Origin: Tolypeutes matacus
Taxonomy: Eukaryota; Chordata; Mammalia; Cingulata; Chlamyphoridae
Assembly: GCA_026826555.1 (NCBI GenBank)
Contig: JAKSZT010053764.1
Coordinates: 35,348,079 to 35,412,078, forward strand
Length of the DNA stretch: 64,000 nucleotides
Direction of reading: 5' to 3'
Shown: positions 31,355 to 43,679 of the stretch, in pieces
How the letters are laid out: every line of letters begins with the position of its first letter
How positions within the stretch are numbered: position 1 is the stretch's first letter
Program-made: the position numbers and the translations under genes
Notes under the pieces: model-generated
Told to the model about the DNA's origin: nothing
Database searches by the model: none
The model's input: only the letters and a program-made list of their open reading frames with translations

Positions 31355-34300
31355 GTTTTTCCCTCACCCTGCCCCCAGAGCCTCCAGTGGCTCCTGTCTC
31401 CACATCAATGTTGCAATTCTTCCATTGCTAGAATCACAATAAGTCTACAGTAGAATACCAGTAAGTCCACGCTAGTCCATAGTTCATTCCTTAGTCCTGA
31501 GGATTCTGGGATGGTGATGTCCACTCCACCTCTAATTTAGAGGGGGCTTTGATCCCATACAGCCGATGGACAAAACTCTCTTGATTGCAGTTGTAAGCTC
31601 TCTCGTTTCCTTGGTGTGGTGGTTGTCAATCCTCACCTCCTTGTTAGGTGTCCTAGATAAGTCCAATGAACTGGAGAGTAGGTGTTGCAACTCCTCTGAG
31701 GCTCAGGGCCCAGCTGGCACATGGACAACCCAAAGATTCAAGTCTCTTGGCCATACACCTACCAACTCCAGCACAAAGTATAGGTTCAAATAGAAGGGAC
31801 AGATGAGCTATTTGTAGGAAAGACATAACTGAGTCCAACTCTGTCACTCTCAGGAGCACAAACTCCAAAGTAGGGCCCACTGGCAAGGCCCCAAACTCCA
31901 GAGCTATCTACCCTGGCCATAGAACCTGGTTGTCTCCAGAACCCTCAGTAGCCCCACTATTTGGGGTAGTATCCATTTTGGCAATCTATGAGATCCTGCT
32001 GAGATGTGCATAAGCATTACCTCTGGGATGACCTCCCCAACTCACTTTGAAGTCTCTTAGCCATATAAACTCATTTGTCTTTACCTTTTCCCCCTTTTAT
32101 TCGAGGTCTTTTTCCAGTTGCATTACTAGTTGGTGCTTGGTAGTAATCCCTCAGTGCCAGGGAGCTTCATCCCTGGGAGTCATGTCCCATGCTGGGGGGG
32201 AAGGTAATGCATTTATATCATGTGTTTGGCTTAGAGAGAGGTCACATTTGAGCAACAAGGAGGCTCTTAGAAGGCAACTCTTAGGCACCCCACAACACTA
32301 GGCTAAGTTTCAATTTCAAGAGCAAAGCCTCACAAGCATAGTCGTCATTATCAAGGGCCCATCAATGGACCATCCTCCTTCACCAGTCATTGCCCCTGCA
32401 CTTGGGGAACTGTTGCAGCTTCATTAGAGAATGGGGCAGAGCTCTCTGGGATGGGAATTCAATATTTTCTCGATTATTGTGTGAATCCACCCACTGTGAA
32501 AATGCCCTGTGAACATTTGAATACATTTATATACCTTATATGTATGTCCAGGTGAACTTCCTCCCATGTGTCCCTCATCACTGACACCGTACACAAATTA
32601 TCCTCCCCTGCCCCAGTTGTAACCCTTCTGTGATCCAGTGTCTTCAAAAATGAAGCCAATAAAATAGCCAAATACAGTTAACAGGAAAATGAAATAATAA
32701 TGATAGGTTTAAATATAAAAAATAAAATACATTAAAAATTTTTAAAAAACTAAAAATAAAATAAATTTTAAAAATTGGGATATTAAAAAATAATGAAAAA
32801 TATTTTTTAAAAATTTTTCAACATTTTGCCTTTCATCACTGAAATATCTGTTGTCCTGTATGTACAGTGACATTTTCTTCCATTTATTCCCCAGTGTCTT
32901 ACTTCTTTTCATTTTGTTTTCAAAGAACTTTTAGGTCACAGTAAATTCACATATAGAATACAGAGGACTCCCATATACCCAACATCGTCCCCCTTTTCCC
33001 CCTTCCCACATTAATACTTTTTATATGTGGATGGTTCATTTGTTGCAACTGATATAAAAATATTAAAACATAGCTACTAACCATGGTCAATGGTTTACAT
33101 TTTAGACCATACAGTTTTATAAATTTTGATGAGATTTAACATGGCCTGTGTCCATCATTGCAAGATCATGTAGAACACTTCCATTGTCCACTAAATACCC
33201 CCCTGTTCCATCTATTCTATTCCTCCATCCCCCTCCCCTTTGGGCCCACAGCAACCACCCGGCTTCATTCCTTGGATGACAAGATTCATAGTTACTTGCA
33301 ACAATACTGAGGTCTTAATACTCTGGTTTGTCCTCCTTTATTAGGAACCACCCATGCTCTCGAGAGACTCCTGCACCTCTGTTTGAGAACATATCAGTCC
33401 CCCCGAGGATAAGAGTCCAACTCCTTCCCACTCATAACGTCGGTCTCCACCCACTGATACAACACTTTATGACAAAATGGTCACTCACACACTCCCTAGA
33501 AGCCTGCCCCAGGTGTGCCCTGTCCCAAATGCCCCCCATCCAACACCCTAAACCAGTAACCCTTCCTTGTAATATTGCCATAAGAGCGTGCCCAACTTTG
33601 TACTTTCAACCACATACCCACTAATCCCCAGTGTTCAACTGGTCCCTCCCACAACCCTTCCCCCAGTTCCATGGACCATTCAACCCACCCTCCCTACTCT
33701 ACCCACCTGTCAAACCTGCACCGCCCAACCCAATAGTATCACTACCTTCCTGTCATATCCCTTCAATGCCCAACTACACTCTTCTACCTTATCATAGATT
33801 ACGCATATATGAGCATTGGCTTGCAACCTTCTTCTCCCTTTTTATTTCCTGTAAACCTATCTTCCAGACAATAGAAGAGCAGAGATTTTGAACTGATATA
33901 AAACTGATTTTGAAATTCAACTGGGTCACCTAATGACTGTGTGAGCCTGGACCAATTATTAATACTTAACATCACAGATCATTGACTTCCTCACCTGTAA
34001 AATGAAAGCTATCTGATAGGGTTGCCTAAAGATTAAATGAGACATTACAATAAAGGGCCTGCAGCAAAGCTCATCCTCAATAAATGCTAATAGCTTTCTC
34101 CCTGTCCCACTTCACCACACCCCCCCCAAATAAACTGTACAAACCAGTTTTTAAATGACATTGCAGACAGTGTTTCTTACCCCCTCCCTCACAGCCTTCT
34201 CCAGGATAACTTTCTATTTGAAACAAGAAGTGAAGTAAAACTACCTAAGTTGTAGCCCAGTCTAGACTCAGCTCAATTCCTGTTTAAATCAAAATGCCAA

Positions 34301-34379
34301 GTCCCTCACTTAGCTGTCCAACAGAGGAAAGGGTATCCCTGCTCTAAGAAAAAGTAATATCTATTTCAGTCTCTATAGC

Positions 34380-36240
34380 TTTTTTATATACAATGTCCAG
34401 CATACAGTTAAACATTATGAGGCATGTAAATAACATGGAAATTAGACCCATATTCATGAAAGAATACATAATACAGAAATAGAACAATTGATGATCTAGA
34501 TATTGAAATTAGTAAATTAATAGGTATAAATTAGTTATAAATATGTCAAGGAAAATAGAAGAAAAAATGAGCAATATAGATGAAAGATGAAGAATTTCAA
34601 AAGAGAAATGAAATCTCTAAAAAAATCAAATGGATATCTAAAACTAAAAACCAGAATTATGAAATAAAGAATTCACTGGATAGCTTTACAGCAGACTAGA
34701 CATACAAAAGACATAATCAGTAAAATCAAAGTTAGGTCAATATGTATTATCCAAACAGAAGCACAGAAAGAAAAAAAATTGAAAATAAGCCAGAGCATGA
34801 AAGACATGTGAACACTGTCAAATAATTAGCATATATGTAATTGAAGTCCTAGAAAAAGAGAGAAAGAATAAACTAGACAAGATATTTGAAGAACTAATGG
34901 CAAAGATTTTTTTCAAAACTGAAGAAAAATATCATCCCAGAGATTCAAGACACTCAGCAAACCTAATAGGATAAATAAAAAGAAAGCCTTATTACAACAC
35001 ATCATATTGAAACCACTGAAAACCAAAGAAAAAGAGAAAATCTTAAAAGCAGCAGGAGGGAAAAAAAGACACATTAGATTCAATGGGATATCAAGAGGAG
35101 ATACAGCTGACTTCTTACCAAAGAAGTATAAAAAACATAAGATAGTGGAATAATATCTTTATAAAGTGCTGAGAGAAAAATAAACTACCAATCTTTAGAA
35201 TTCTATATCCAGCAAAAATATATGTCAAAAATAAAGGTGAAATAAAGATTTTTCTGATGAAGAAAAGCTGAGAATATTGACTTCCAGCAACCAGCATAAT
35301 AGGAAGTTCTTCATACCAAAGGGAAATTATTCCAAATTGATACCTTAAACCCCGGGTAATCTAGAAAAGCACTGGAAAGTGTAAATATTTGGGGAAATAT
35401 TAAAAACTATTTTTATTATTTAAAGACTATTGGTTAAAAGACAAAAAAAATAAAGACTATTGGTTGTTTACAACAACATTAATAATATAATATATGTAGA
35501 AATAAAATACATGTCAACAGTAGCACAAGGAAGGGATGAATGGAATTATACTGTGGTAATGTTCTTACTTTTTGTCAAGTGGTAAAGTACAAATTCAAGG
35601 TAGACTATAATAAACTAAAGATGTATATTTTAATCTCTAGAGCAATTTCTAAATTAAAATACTCAAAAAAATATAAGTAAAAAGCCAATATATGGGATGA
35701 AATGGAATAATAAAAATAATTGATGGGTCCAAAAGAAGGCAAGAAAGGAGTACCAAAAGAAGAAAAAGAACTGATGGTTCAAATAAAAACTAAACAGCAA
35801 GATAATAGATGCTAAACCTCCTAAATTACTAATTACCTTTAATGTAAATGGGCTAAATATTCCAATTAAAAGACAGGGAATGTTTAAGTTCATTTAAAAA
35901 TTAAAAAATAATTACATGCAGTTAACTTTATATGTAAGGAGAAAGATACGTTGAAAGTAAAAGGATGAAAAGAAAAGAAAAGAAAAGAAAAAGACTTACC
36001 ATGCAAATGCTACCATAAGAAAGCTGGTGTGGCTAATTGGTATTAGACAAAGTAGATTTTAAGGCAAGAAGTATTACCAGAGATAAGAGAAGAAGAAGAA
36101 ATAGGTAAACAGAAAAGTATAGAAATACTAAACCTGTGCACATAATAACATAATTTTAAAATATATGAAGCATTGACAGAAAAAAGAAAATAAATAAAAG
36201 AAATGAGCAAAAAAGTAGAAAAATTGATAATTATAACTGA
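34380..36240 (+). mobile_element. L1M 5' end fragment
   Basis: Text such as 'aatcttaaaagcagcaggag', 'gctgacttcttaccaaagaa' and 'aattctatatccagcaaaaa' follows the 5' end of old L1M elements. No open frame survives. Confidence 0.7.
35968..35992. repeat. (AAAAG)n microsatellite
   Basis: Five units of AAAAG inside the L1 fragment. Confidence 0.85.
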
Positions 36241-36654
36241 AAAATTTTAAATATTATGTCTTTTTCACCCACAGGTCTATTTATCCAAAGAACCATGAAA
36301 CAGAGATAAACAATGGGGGAGAAGTGAGTATCCTTGACCTTTTTTATCTGACTCTTGTCTTGAAAAAGAAAGATAATCTCACATGTAATCCCCAGTAGTT
36401 CTTTAGAAAGCAAGTAGGGAAGATTCACACAGAACTCCAAGAAGGAAGTGGTTTATAAAACTGCTGTATTTTGTGGAGGGTTGATTTGTTTGAGATTTTT
36501 AAGCCCTTCAATTTAGTCCAAAGTGTAAGGCAAGATCCAAAACCTAAGCTGTTAGTCCCTTAGCCCCTGAGCCTCAGTATAGGCTTACCATTTTAATAAA
36601 TGCCCTTGTGTGTAAGTATTTTCAGATGTTATCTCTAATATTACTCTTAGAATA

Positions 36655-36738
36655 TACTAGGTTGGGTCATATGAAATTACCATTCCTGTGGGTCAAAACT
36701 GGTTGAATATCAGCAATTTCATATGGTTCAATCTAGTA
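36655..36738. mobile_element. 80-bp mariner-type MITE with TA duplication
   Basis: An 80-bp element (36657-36736) begins CTAGGTTGGGTCATATG and ends in the near reverse complement CATATGGTTCAATCTAG. It is flanked by TA on both sides. Length and structure are like MADE1-type mariner miniature elements, but the terminal sequence differs from MADE1, so it is a related family. Confidence 0.8.
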
Positions 36739-36741
36739 TAT

Positions 36742-36943
36742 TCATATAAGTGTGTTTTAAATTACAAAAATAAATATATCCATTAGAGTTTTCACATATC
36801 AGAATATGCTTAAGTAGTACTTCCATGGCACTTTAGAGGGATACAAAGTGTTATAGTTGGAAAGGAGATTTCCAGGGAGTAGAAAATTTCCCCCTAAACC
36901 TTGCTGCTCTTCCACTATACATAAGATAGATAGATAGATAGAT

Positions 36944-36990
<47 letters not shown>

Positions 36991-38950
36991 GATAGCTATA
37001 ATAATCATAGAATTGTATAAATGACAGTATATACTACTATCATTTTATAAACATTAGTTTTATAAGTGATTCCCGACATATCACCCTATAGAGGTCCACC
37101 CACTAGCATAATCCCCTGAAAACACATTGTCCCAAATGGGTCAATAGTCCATAACAGGTCATGTAAGTCTTTTAGAGAATGAAATCAGAATGAATTGTTT
37201 GTCATTCACCTTGGTCCTTAACAAACTCTTCTCCTTGATTGGACTTCTGCCTGTGCTGTATCTAATTTCCCCCTTCTCCTAATCTACTACAACCTCACAC
37301 TGGTTTCCCAGTTCAGACTTCAGCATCTCAATTTAACCACTGGTCTTCAATTCACTGACACATTCCAGCTGCAGTAACCCTTCACAAGAGGTTTCATCGT
37401 CTTCAGTTGGCTTAGGGGAAGGTCTTAAACTGGCAAGCCCCCATCAATTGGCATATTTTTATGATTTATCTCATCACATTTTCTTCTTCAAAATGCCAAC
37501 ATGAAAAGAAATCAGGGTGGCTGAAAAATAATTACTAAACATTTTGTAATCTAGAGAAATGTTAATTATGCTTGAAACACTTCATTAATACATTTAACCT
37601 TATATTAAAAAGGTTTTTAAGGTACATTAAAGGTCAAAATATAATTATGGAATCATGCTTATAAGTGCTAATGATATAAAATAATACATGACAAGATATT
37701 ATGGAAATTTTTGACAAACTGGCAAGACATGTTACACATTATTGTCTTGCCAAAGTTCTCACACGTGGTTCCAGGGTCAAACTTTAACTACTAAGGCAGA
37801 GTAGCTAAGCTATAAACCTCCAATGATCATTCATCCATTAGGACAAACAGGACCAATTTCAGGATTAAAAGTGAGTCACTCAGGAAATATAGATTTACTG
37901 ATAAGATTTTTAAGAGACTCACTAATAAAAAGAAGGAAGTCATGAAGACATCCACATTAACCATAGACTTCTGAACTGTTACAATTCACAATCCAGTTCT
38001 ACAAGAATAGTTCCTCCCGCAACCAAAGAATGAATATTTTCTTTCCTTGGACGAATTCACTCAAGCTAAGAAGTAGTTTGAGAATTAATAGAGGATGTAT
38101 TTCTCCTTCAGATCGTGAATAAATACAAAAAGAACATTGAGGAATAAATTGTATATTTAAAATTTTTCTTATTGACTTGGTGAGAAGGTTTATAAATTTT
38201 TTGATGTACATTAACATTTTAACCAACATAATTAAATTGTCAAAAGAGACATCTTCCTCTTCTTAAATAATTTAATTTTGTTGTTGAAAATATTATAAAT
38301 CATTTAAATATTATTTATTTTATTTTTATTTCTGCCCATGAAGAATTAACTCTCACAAGAATTCTACCATAACAGCTAAGTACACAGTCAAAAATATGTA
38401 AAACAGGATAATGATTCCTAAGTGAAGGGAAACAAATCAAATAAGCTCTATGTTTACCCCAGCTTACTGTCTGGAGACAGTCTCTAGGCTGTAGCACCAG
38501 GAGGGAGAACCTGAACCCAAAGAGTTACAGATTCAGAGATTGGAATTCAGGAAGGCTGAAGCAGATAGAATTTGCAGGACAGGATACTGGAGAAGAGGAA
38601 GCTGTACAGAGAGAGTTCTGGAGAGCTAAAGAGAGATTCCTTCTGGTCTTTGCCAAATTCATGATCCACACCTGTGTAAAGTAAAATTTCACATCAAAGA
38701 AACACCCATTGAAAATTAATATTGAACAATCCCCAATGCTAAGACAAGGCTTGAATAGTTTGCACCTCAACAGCCAGAGTGGAGAGACGTTGTAAAACAT
38801 AAAGCCTAATGTAGATTCCTTAGAAGGGTCCTACCTCACTACTGGGGCTAAACTGTCCCTGGAATAAAGGTTACTCTGGACCTGTCATAACAATGCTTAA
38901 AAGTAGGCCTTGTGTGGAAACTTAGTCAACTGTGAAGTTAGAAAGAGCAG
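36742..38950. other. Unique non-coding sequence with GATA repeat
   Basis: Apart from the (GATA)n run at 36924-36992, no repeat family or gene signal is recognised here. Confidence 0.5.
36924..36992. repeat. (GATA)n microsatellite
   Basis: Interrupted tetranucleotide run of about 17 units, broken by single 'gat' units near 36943 and 36990. Likely polymorphic in length. Confidence 0.95.
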
Positions 38951-38959
38951 TCCACAAGA

Positions 38960-39480
38960 CTGCTCTCACTTTTGATATCAATTACCAAGGTCAGGAGGTT
39001 CCAAAATCACTTCAGTTTTGATATTTCACTAAAAGGACTCACAGAACCCACTGACAGCTGCTATTCTCACAGTTATAGTTTATTACAGGGAAAGGAAACA
39101 GATTAAAATCAGCCAACTAAAGAAGCTCATAGGGAGGAGACCAAGAAAAGCTCCAATAGCAGAGCTTCCGTTGTTCTCTCCCCTTGGAGGTCCTTCCTAG
39201 AAGTGATGTGTGATACCACACACATGCAGTACTGCCAACCTGGGAAGCTCACCTGAGCCTTGGGTGTCCAGAGTCTTTATTGGGGTTCAATCACACTGAC
39301 ACAGGTGACTGCCCATTTGGCTCATCTCAGTTTCCTGCTCCGCTCAGGAAGTTGAGCTGATACCATGTGACCCAAAGCCCCCACCTTTTATCACATTGTT
39401 GATATGGCTCAAAGCTCCCACCCTAAATCACATTGTTACTTATGGCTGGCCCAAAAATCCTCAACTCTGCCACTGTGGAA
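38960..39480 (-). repeat. LTR, class I-like, minus strand
   Basis: 'aaaggactcacagaaccc', 'gtttattacagggaaagga' and 'agtctttattggggttcaa' follow a known type of mammalian ERV1 LTR read in reverse, with AATAAA on the minus strand near 39277. I cannot name the family with certainty. No internal sequence is next to it. Confidence 0.55.
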
Positions 39481-39499
39481 TGAAAGTAGCAATAGAGAA

Positions 39500-40150
39500 T
39501 GCGCAAATAAACAGGCATGACTGAATTTGGTCCTTGGGCCATAGTTTCCTGACCCCTGCACTAAAGCGGTCCAATACAAAAGTCACTGGCCACAGGTGGT
39601 TACTTAAATTCAAATTACTTAAAATTAAATAGAATTAAAACTTCTGTTCCTGAATTGCACATATGGCCAGCTGCTACTCTACTGGACAGCACAGATATTA
39701 AACATTCCCATAATCACAGAAAGTTCTTTTGGGCAACGGATGGTGTTGGTAACTACAGAGTTCTTCACTAATCTACACATGTTGTATTAGACTCTCTCTC
39801 TCTCTCTTTCTCTCTCTCTCTTTCTCAGGGTGGGATCCAGACTTCTGCAGGGTAAATCCTATGTGTAATAGATATGGATAATCACTGGGTTAGAGAATGA
39901 GGTCCTTAAGAAAGTCTCATCATGGGTTTAAGGTTTTAATCCTAACAACTTTATGTCTTTTGATTATTTCCCTCTTGTACTTTTTCATTTTATTTCCACT
40001 CTGCTTTGCCACACATTACAATTGAATCCTATGAACAAGCATGTCTGACTACAGAAATGAGAGAAACAGAAGACAGACTTTTTGCCCTGACAAAACCTGT
40101 CTCACAAAATGCATGTGAAATTTTCTCATTTTCTAATTTAAATTATTTAA
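39500..40150. other. Unique non-coding sequence with (CT)n tract
   Basis: Nothing recognised except a pyrimidine (CT)n tract at 39792-39826. Confidence 0.5.
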
Positions 40151-40153
40151 AGG

Positions 40154-40644
40154 AAAAAACCCTGTCTTAGACCATTATATATTTTGCCATAACCTATAGA
40201 ATTGGGTGGGAGAGAGTGTAAACTACAATGTAAACTATAATCCATCTTCAATAGCAATGCTGTAAAATGTGTTCATCAATTGCAATGAATGTACCACACT
40301 AATGAAGGATGTTGTTAATGTGAGTAAATGTGGGTGGTGTGGGGAGCAGGGCATATGGGAATCCCCTATATTTTTTATGTAACATTTATGTAATCTAAAT
40401 ATCTTTTTTCAACAAATTAAAAATTTTTTTAAAGCTATAGCACAACAACAACAAAATGCTATCATTTTTCTTTTTGGAATAATGAAATTGCTCTAAAATT
40501 TTTTGAGGTGATGAATGCAAAACACTGTGAGTAAACTAAAAGCCATTGATTGTACACTTTGGATAGATTGTATGGTATGTGAATATATCTCAATAAAACT
40601 GCTTTTAAAAATTAAAAAAAAAAAAAAAAAAAAAACCCTGTCTT
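40154..40644 (+). mobile_element. Composite retro-insert: xenarthran module plus L1 tail
   Basis: A single 461-bp insertion (40169-40629) flanked by perfect 15-bp repeats 'aaaaaaccctgtctt'. Its first part (40169-40435) is the last 270 bp of module B. Its second part (40440-40612) is a different 3' tail, with 'ccattgattgtacactttgg' and 'ctcaataaaactgc', followed by a long poly(A). The module's usual end was therefore read through, and a downstream AATAAA supplied the true 3' end. Confidence 0.88.
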
Positions 40645-40759
40645 CTTTTGAGTAAATGTGGTAGACACTACTCTTCTCCTCATTTGAGCTTTCTCCTCAA
40701 GTCAGGGTGCCTTTTAATAAATGAAAAGAAATATCCCTGCCTAATGCAAATTTGAAAGA

Positions 40760-41010
40760 CAGTATGTTAAGGGTGTGGTATCTGAAGCTAGACCACATGG
40801 ATTTGAATTCCAACTCCAACAGTTATTATCTGCATGACTTTGAGCAAGTCACTCAACATTGCTGTGCCTCATTAGCCTCATCAGTAAAATGTGAAAATAA
40901 TTGTAGCTACTACCTATTGTTCCTATGAGAATGACATTAATTAATTGCATAAGGACCTTAGAATACTAGCTGGAACATTGTAATTGCTACATAAGTATCA
41001 GATATTATGA
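40760..41010 (+). mobile_element. MIR SINE
   Basis: 'gatttgaattccaactccaa', 'gagcaagtcactcaacatt' and 'tcatcagtaaaatgtgaaa' follow MIR in order. Confidence 0.85.
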
Positions 41011-41144
41011 TTTTCATTGTATCGACATTAAGGTAAAAATTTATAACATCCATAATATTAATTACAAAAACATGAATTACCATGTGGACTCCATGGACTC
41101 ATTACTAGTTGGACTCTTAGCATATATGTATGTCACAAATGTTA

Positions 41145-41320
41145 AGAAGAACACTATTGTGAGCAGGGAGTGGAGCATATGGAAACCCCTTATATTTTTT
41201 ATGTAACATTTATATAACCTAAAGCTCCTTTAAAAATAAAAATATTAATTAAAAAATAAATAAATAAATAAAGGTGAACTTAAAACCTGGAAGAAAAAAA
41301 AAAAAAAAAGAATAACACTC
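41145..41320 (+). mobile_element. Short copy of the xenarthran 3' end
   Basis: About 110 bp of the common 3' terminus ('tatattttttatgtaacatt', 'aaagctcctttaaaaataa') then an extra tail ending in poly(A) at 41293-41308. The flanks aagaagaacact and aagaataacact suggest a 12-bp duplication with one mismatch. Confidence 0.72.
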
Positions 41321-41611
41321 TTTTTTTCCAAACAGGAAATTCATATCAATACAAATATAAGCAAATACTGAAACTTGAAGTGTTATGGAAGATATACATC
41401 TCTTTTATGCATGCATTGAAACCAATTTCCTACTTTTATCATGTTCCTTATTATTCTTTATTTTTCATACATTTGAAAACAATCTAATGGAATTTTACTC
41501 AACCTGAATCCATTGCTGGCATTTATATGTATAAATCATTTATGAAGAGAAACTAAAGCAAAAGCAAAAATCTAACATCTTGCAAATAAACTGTAGCTTG
41601 CTTATCCTTTC

Positions 41612-42128
41612 CTTTGTATATCAGTTCTGTATTGCCACAGTAATACTGGGTAACAAATAACCACAAAATCCGAGTAGCATACAAAAAAATATTTATTTTT
41701 GCTCATGACTCAGGATTGACTGGTTGTTCTGTTCTTCTGAGCTGTGCTAGGCAGGGCTCACTCATGTTTTCTGGTCAACTTTGGGTTGGATAGACAATTT
41801 TGCTGATCTTGGCTGGACACTCTCTCATATCTGGGGCTTCACCTGGGGGATCTGGGCTGACTCATTTCTCTCTCTATTCCATGGGTCTCATCATCCATGA
41901 GGCTAGCCTGGGCATGTCCTCATGGTGAAGACAGAAGAGCAAGAGCAAGCTCAATCATGCAGATTTCTGTGTCATGTGTATAGCATCCCATTGATCAAAG
42001 CACATCATTTGGCTAAGCCTAGATTCAGAGTCGGAGGGGAAACAAATATACAGGGCAAAGGCCGTGATATAGGGAGGCTATTAAATAGGGTCATTGCTGC
42101 AATCAATCTACCACACTCTGTTTCATGA
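41612..42128. repeat. Ancient LTR-like interspersed repeat
   Basis: 'tatcagttctgtattgccac', 'agagcaagctcaatcatg' and the end 'gcaatcaatctaccacac' match a common old mammalian LTR-type repeat that I cannot name. Its short open frame (41922-42128) is not a gene. Confidence 0.5.
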
Positions 42129-42519
42129 ATGTTAACACTTCTGTTTCTTGTACTAAACTCCCTGTCTTTAAGTCACTGAGGTTCTTGACAAATGCTTTCT
42201 TGAAATGCAGTGCACTTCTATCATTGAGTCACATGTATCTGTTTTTAAATAATTTAAATTCCAGTGTCCAGCAGTAACTAACAAAGGGAGTTCCATTTTA
42301 CTATACTCTCACACAATTCTAGATATAAATGGATTATCCTCTGATTAAATGTGCCATTTCAAATCTTGAATCGTCTTCCCCTGGAACACCAGTAGCATTG
42401 ATGATCCAAAATAATCAAAAAGATTATATTATTTCAGTCATTATTGAGGTAACTAAAGGTCAAGTTGGCATTATCCTAAGGTTTAAAAGTACTTTCTCAT
42501 TCAACGGTGGGCTTGCCTA

Positions 42520-42733
42520 CTATCTTCAGTTTATTTTATTTTATTTTTTAAAGATTTTATTTATTTATTCATTTATCCCCCCCTTGCTGCTTGTGATCGC
42601 TGGGTCAGCTAACCACGCCGTGCAGGCGGGCTTGCCTTCACCAGGAGGCCCCAGGAACCGAACCCGGGGCCTCCCATATGGTAAACGGGAGCCCTACTGA
42701 TTGAGCCACAGCCGCTTCCCTATCTTCAGTTTA
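42520..42733 (-). mobile_element. Xenarthran SINE with 14-bp TSD
   Basis: Body 42534-42719, minus strand, near-identical to the SINE at 3835-4016. Perfect 14-bp duplications 'ctatcttcagttta' lie at 42520-42533 and 42720-42733. Low divergence between the two copies suggests a fairly recent subfamily. Confidence 0.93.
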
Positions 42734-43490
42734 AAACTTGTGCTATAATATTTTATTAGCTTAGTCCTTGTGATGAAACCACGGTTGTTTCACTTTTATC
42801 ACAGGTTATCAGATTGTATATAAAGTGTTTGATATATGCTTTTGGCATAGGTAGAAAAAACATTCCAAGATTTTTTTCTTTTCTATTCTTCAAGCAAACA
42901 TTCATCAAGTACCCATAAAGCTCAAGATACTACATTAGATACCCTAAAAACAAAAGCTAATCTCAGACAATTTCTCAATCTGTTCTCTGGACTCAGAGAG
43001 ACTCTTTCTAAAATGAATCTAAAATGATGAGTCAAGTAGAGAAGAGTGGTACAGGGAAAATAGTAACAATAAGAAGAGATAATATTACAGATGGTGTTTA
43101 TCATGATCTTTTCAAGCTTTTAATTATTGTCACAGCTTAATTTGGCCAATTTTCTTATCATGGGAAGTTTCTACTCAAGACCAACACAATCACTCCCTCA
43201 AAGCACAAAGTGATATTGTGGCTGGGAAGAGGATATCTCTACAATGCTAATTACCTGTCAGTCATCAGTTCCAGTAGAGTGTCAGGCTATCTTCACTTCA
43301 AGTCATGGCAATATGCCTTTACGATGACTTTGTTTCATGCCCAGCACAAGTTGACATAACGTAGATGAAGAATTATTTACTGATAAGTTTCTTAATACTG
43401 GACATGTATCATTTCTCTTCTCCCTAAATTTTCATCCTCTGTCTTCCTAAGTCTGATAGAGTTATTCTTCTTAATTAAAAAAACCCCATA
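42734..43490. other. Unique non-coding sequence
   Basis: No repeat or gene recognised. Confidence 0.45.
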
Positions 43491-43498
43491 GTCCTCTA

Positions 43499-43675
43499 GG
43501 ACAGTGCTTCTCAATCTTTAATGTGCATATCCATCACTTGAAGAATCAAGTGAATGCAGCACCTGATTCAGCAGGTTTGGGGTGAGACATGAGATTCTGC
43601 TTTTCTAATTATCTCCTATTTGATGCTGATGCTGCAGTCCCATAAACAACACTTTGAGTAGCAAGATCATAAAGA
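43499..43675 (+). mobile_element. MER5A-like hAT MITE
   Basis: 'agtgcttctcaatctttaat' to 'cactttgagtagcaagatca' follows the MER5A consensus: 'gattcagcaggtttgggg', 'gatgctgatgctgcagt'. Ancient hAT-Charlie relic. Confidence 0.82.
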
Positions 43676-43679
43676 TCTA

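Larger units (their letters stand above)
30145..33889 (-). mobile_element. Unnamed xenarthran non-LTR element, full-length copy 2
   Basis: The element is 30160-33874 on the minus strand, with perfect 15-bp flanks 'aagagcagagatttt' (30145-30159 and 33875-33889). Subtracting the LTR at 30487-31349 and its duplication leaves about 2.85 kb, matching copy 1 in order: 5' part, module A, AT-rich spacer, module B. The A-rich 3' end is at the low-coordinate side. The duplication and tail show mobilisation by an L1-type machinery. No RT is encoded. Short open frames on the plus strand (33328-33891) are antisense artefacts. Confidence 0.85.
30120..34105 (+). mobile_element. MIR SINE split by a 3.7 kb nested insertion
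   Basis: The MIR begins near 30140 ('ttaagagcagagatttt') and resumes at 33890 ('gaactgatataaaactg', then 'ctcacctgtaaaatgaaagc' and 'tcaataaatgctaatag'). The break coincides with the 15-bp duplication of the inserted element, so the MIR is the target. Confidence 0.75.

Noticed and set aside
33328..33891. Plus-strand proline/threonine-rich frames
   Set aside because: They are antisense to the 5' part of the 2.85 kb element; copy 1 does not keep the frame.
36924..36992. Regularly spaced repeats considered as a CRISPR-like array
   Set aside because: A simple tetranucleotide microsatellite in a mammalian genome.
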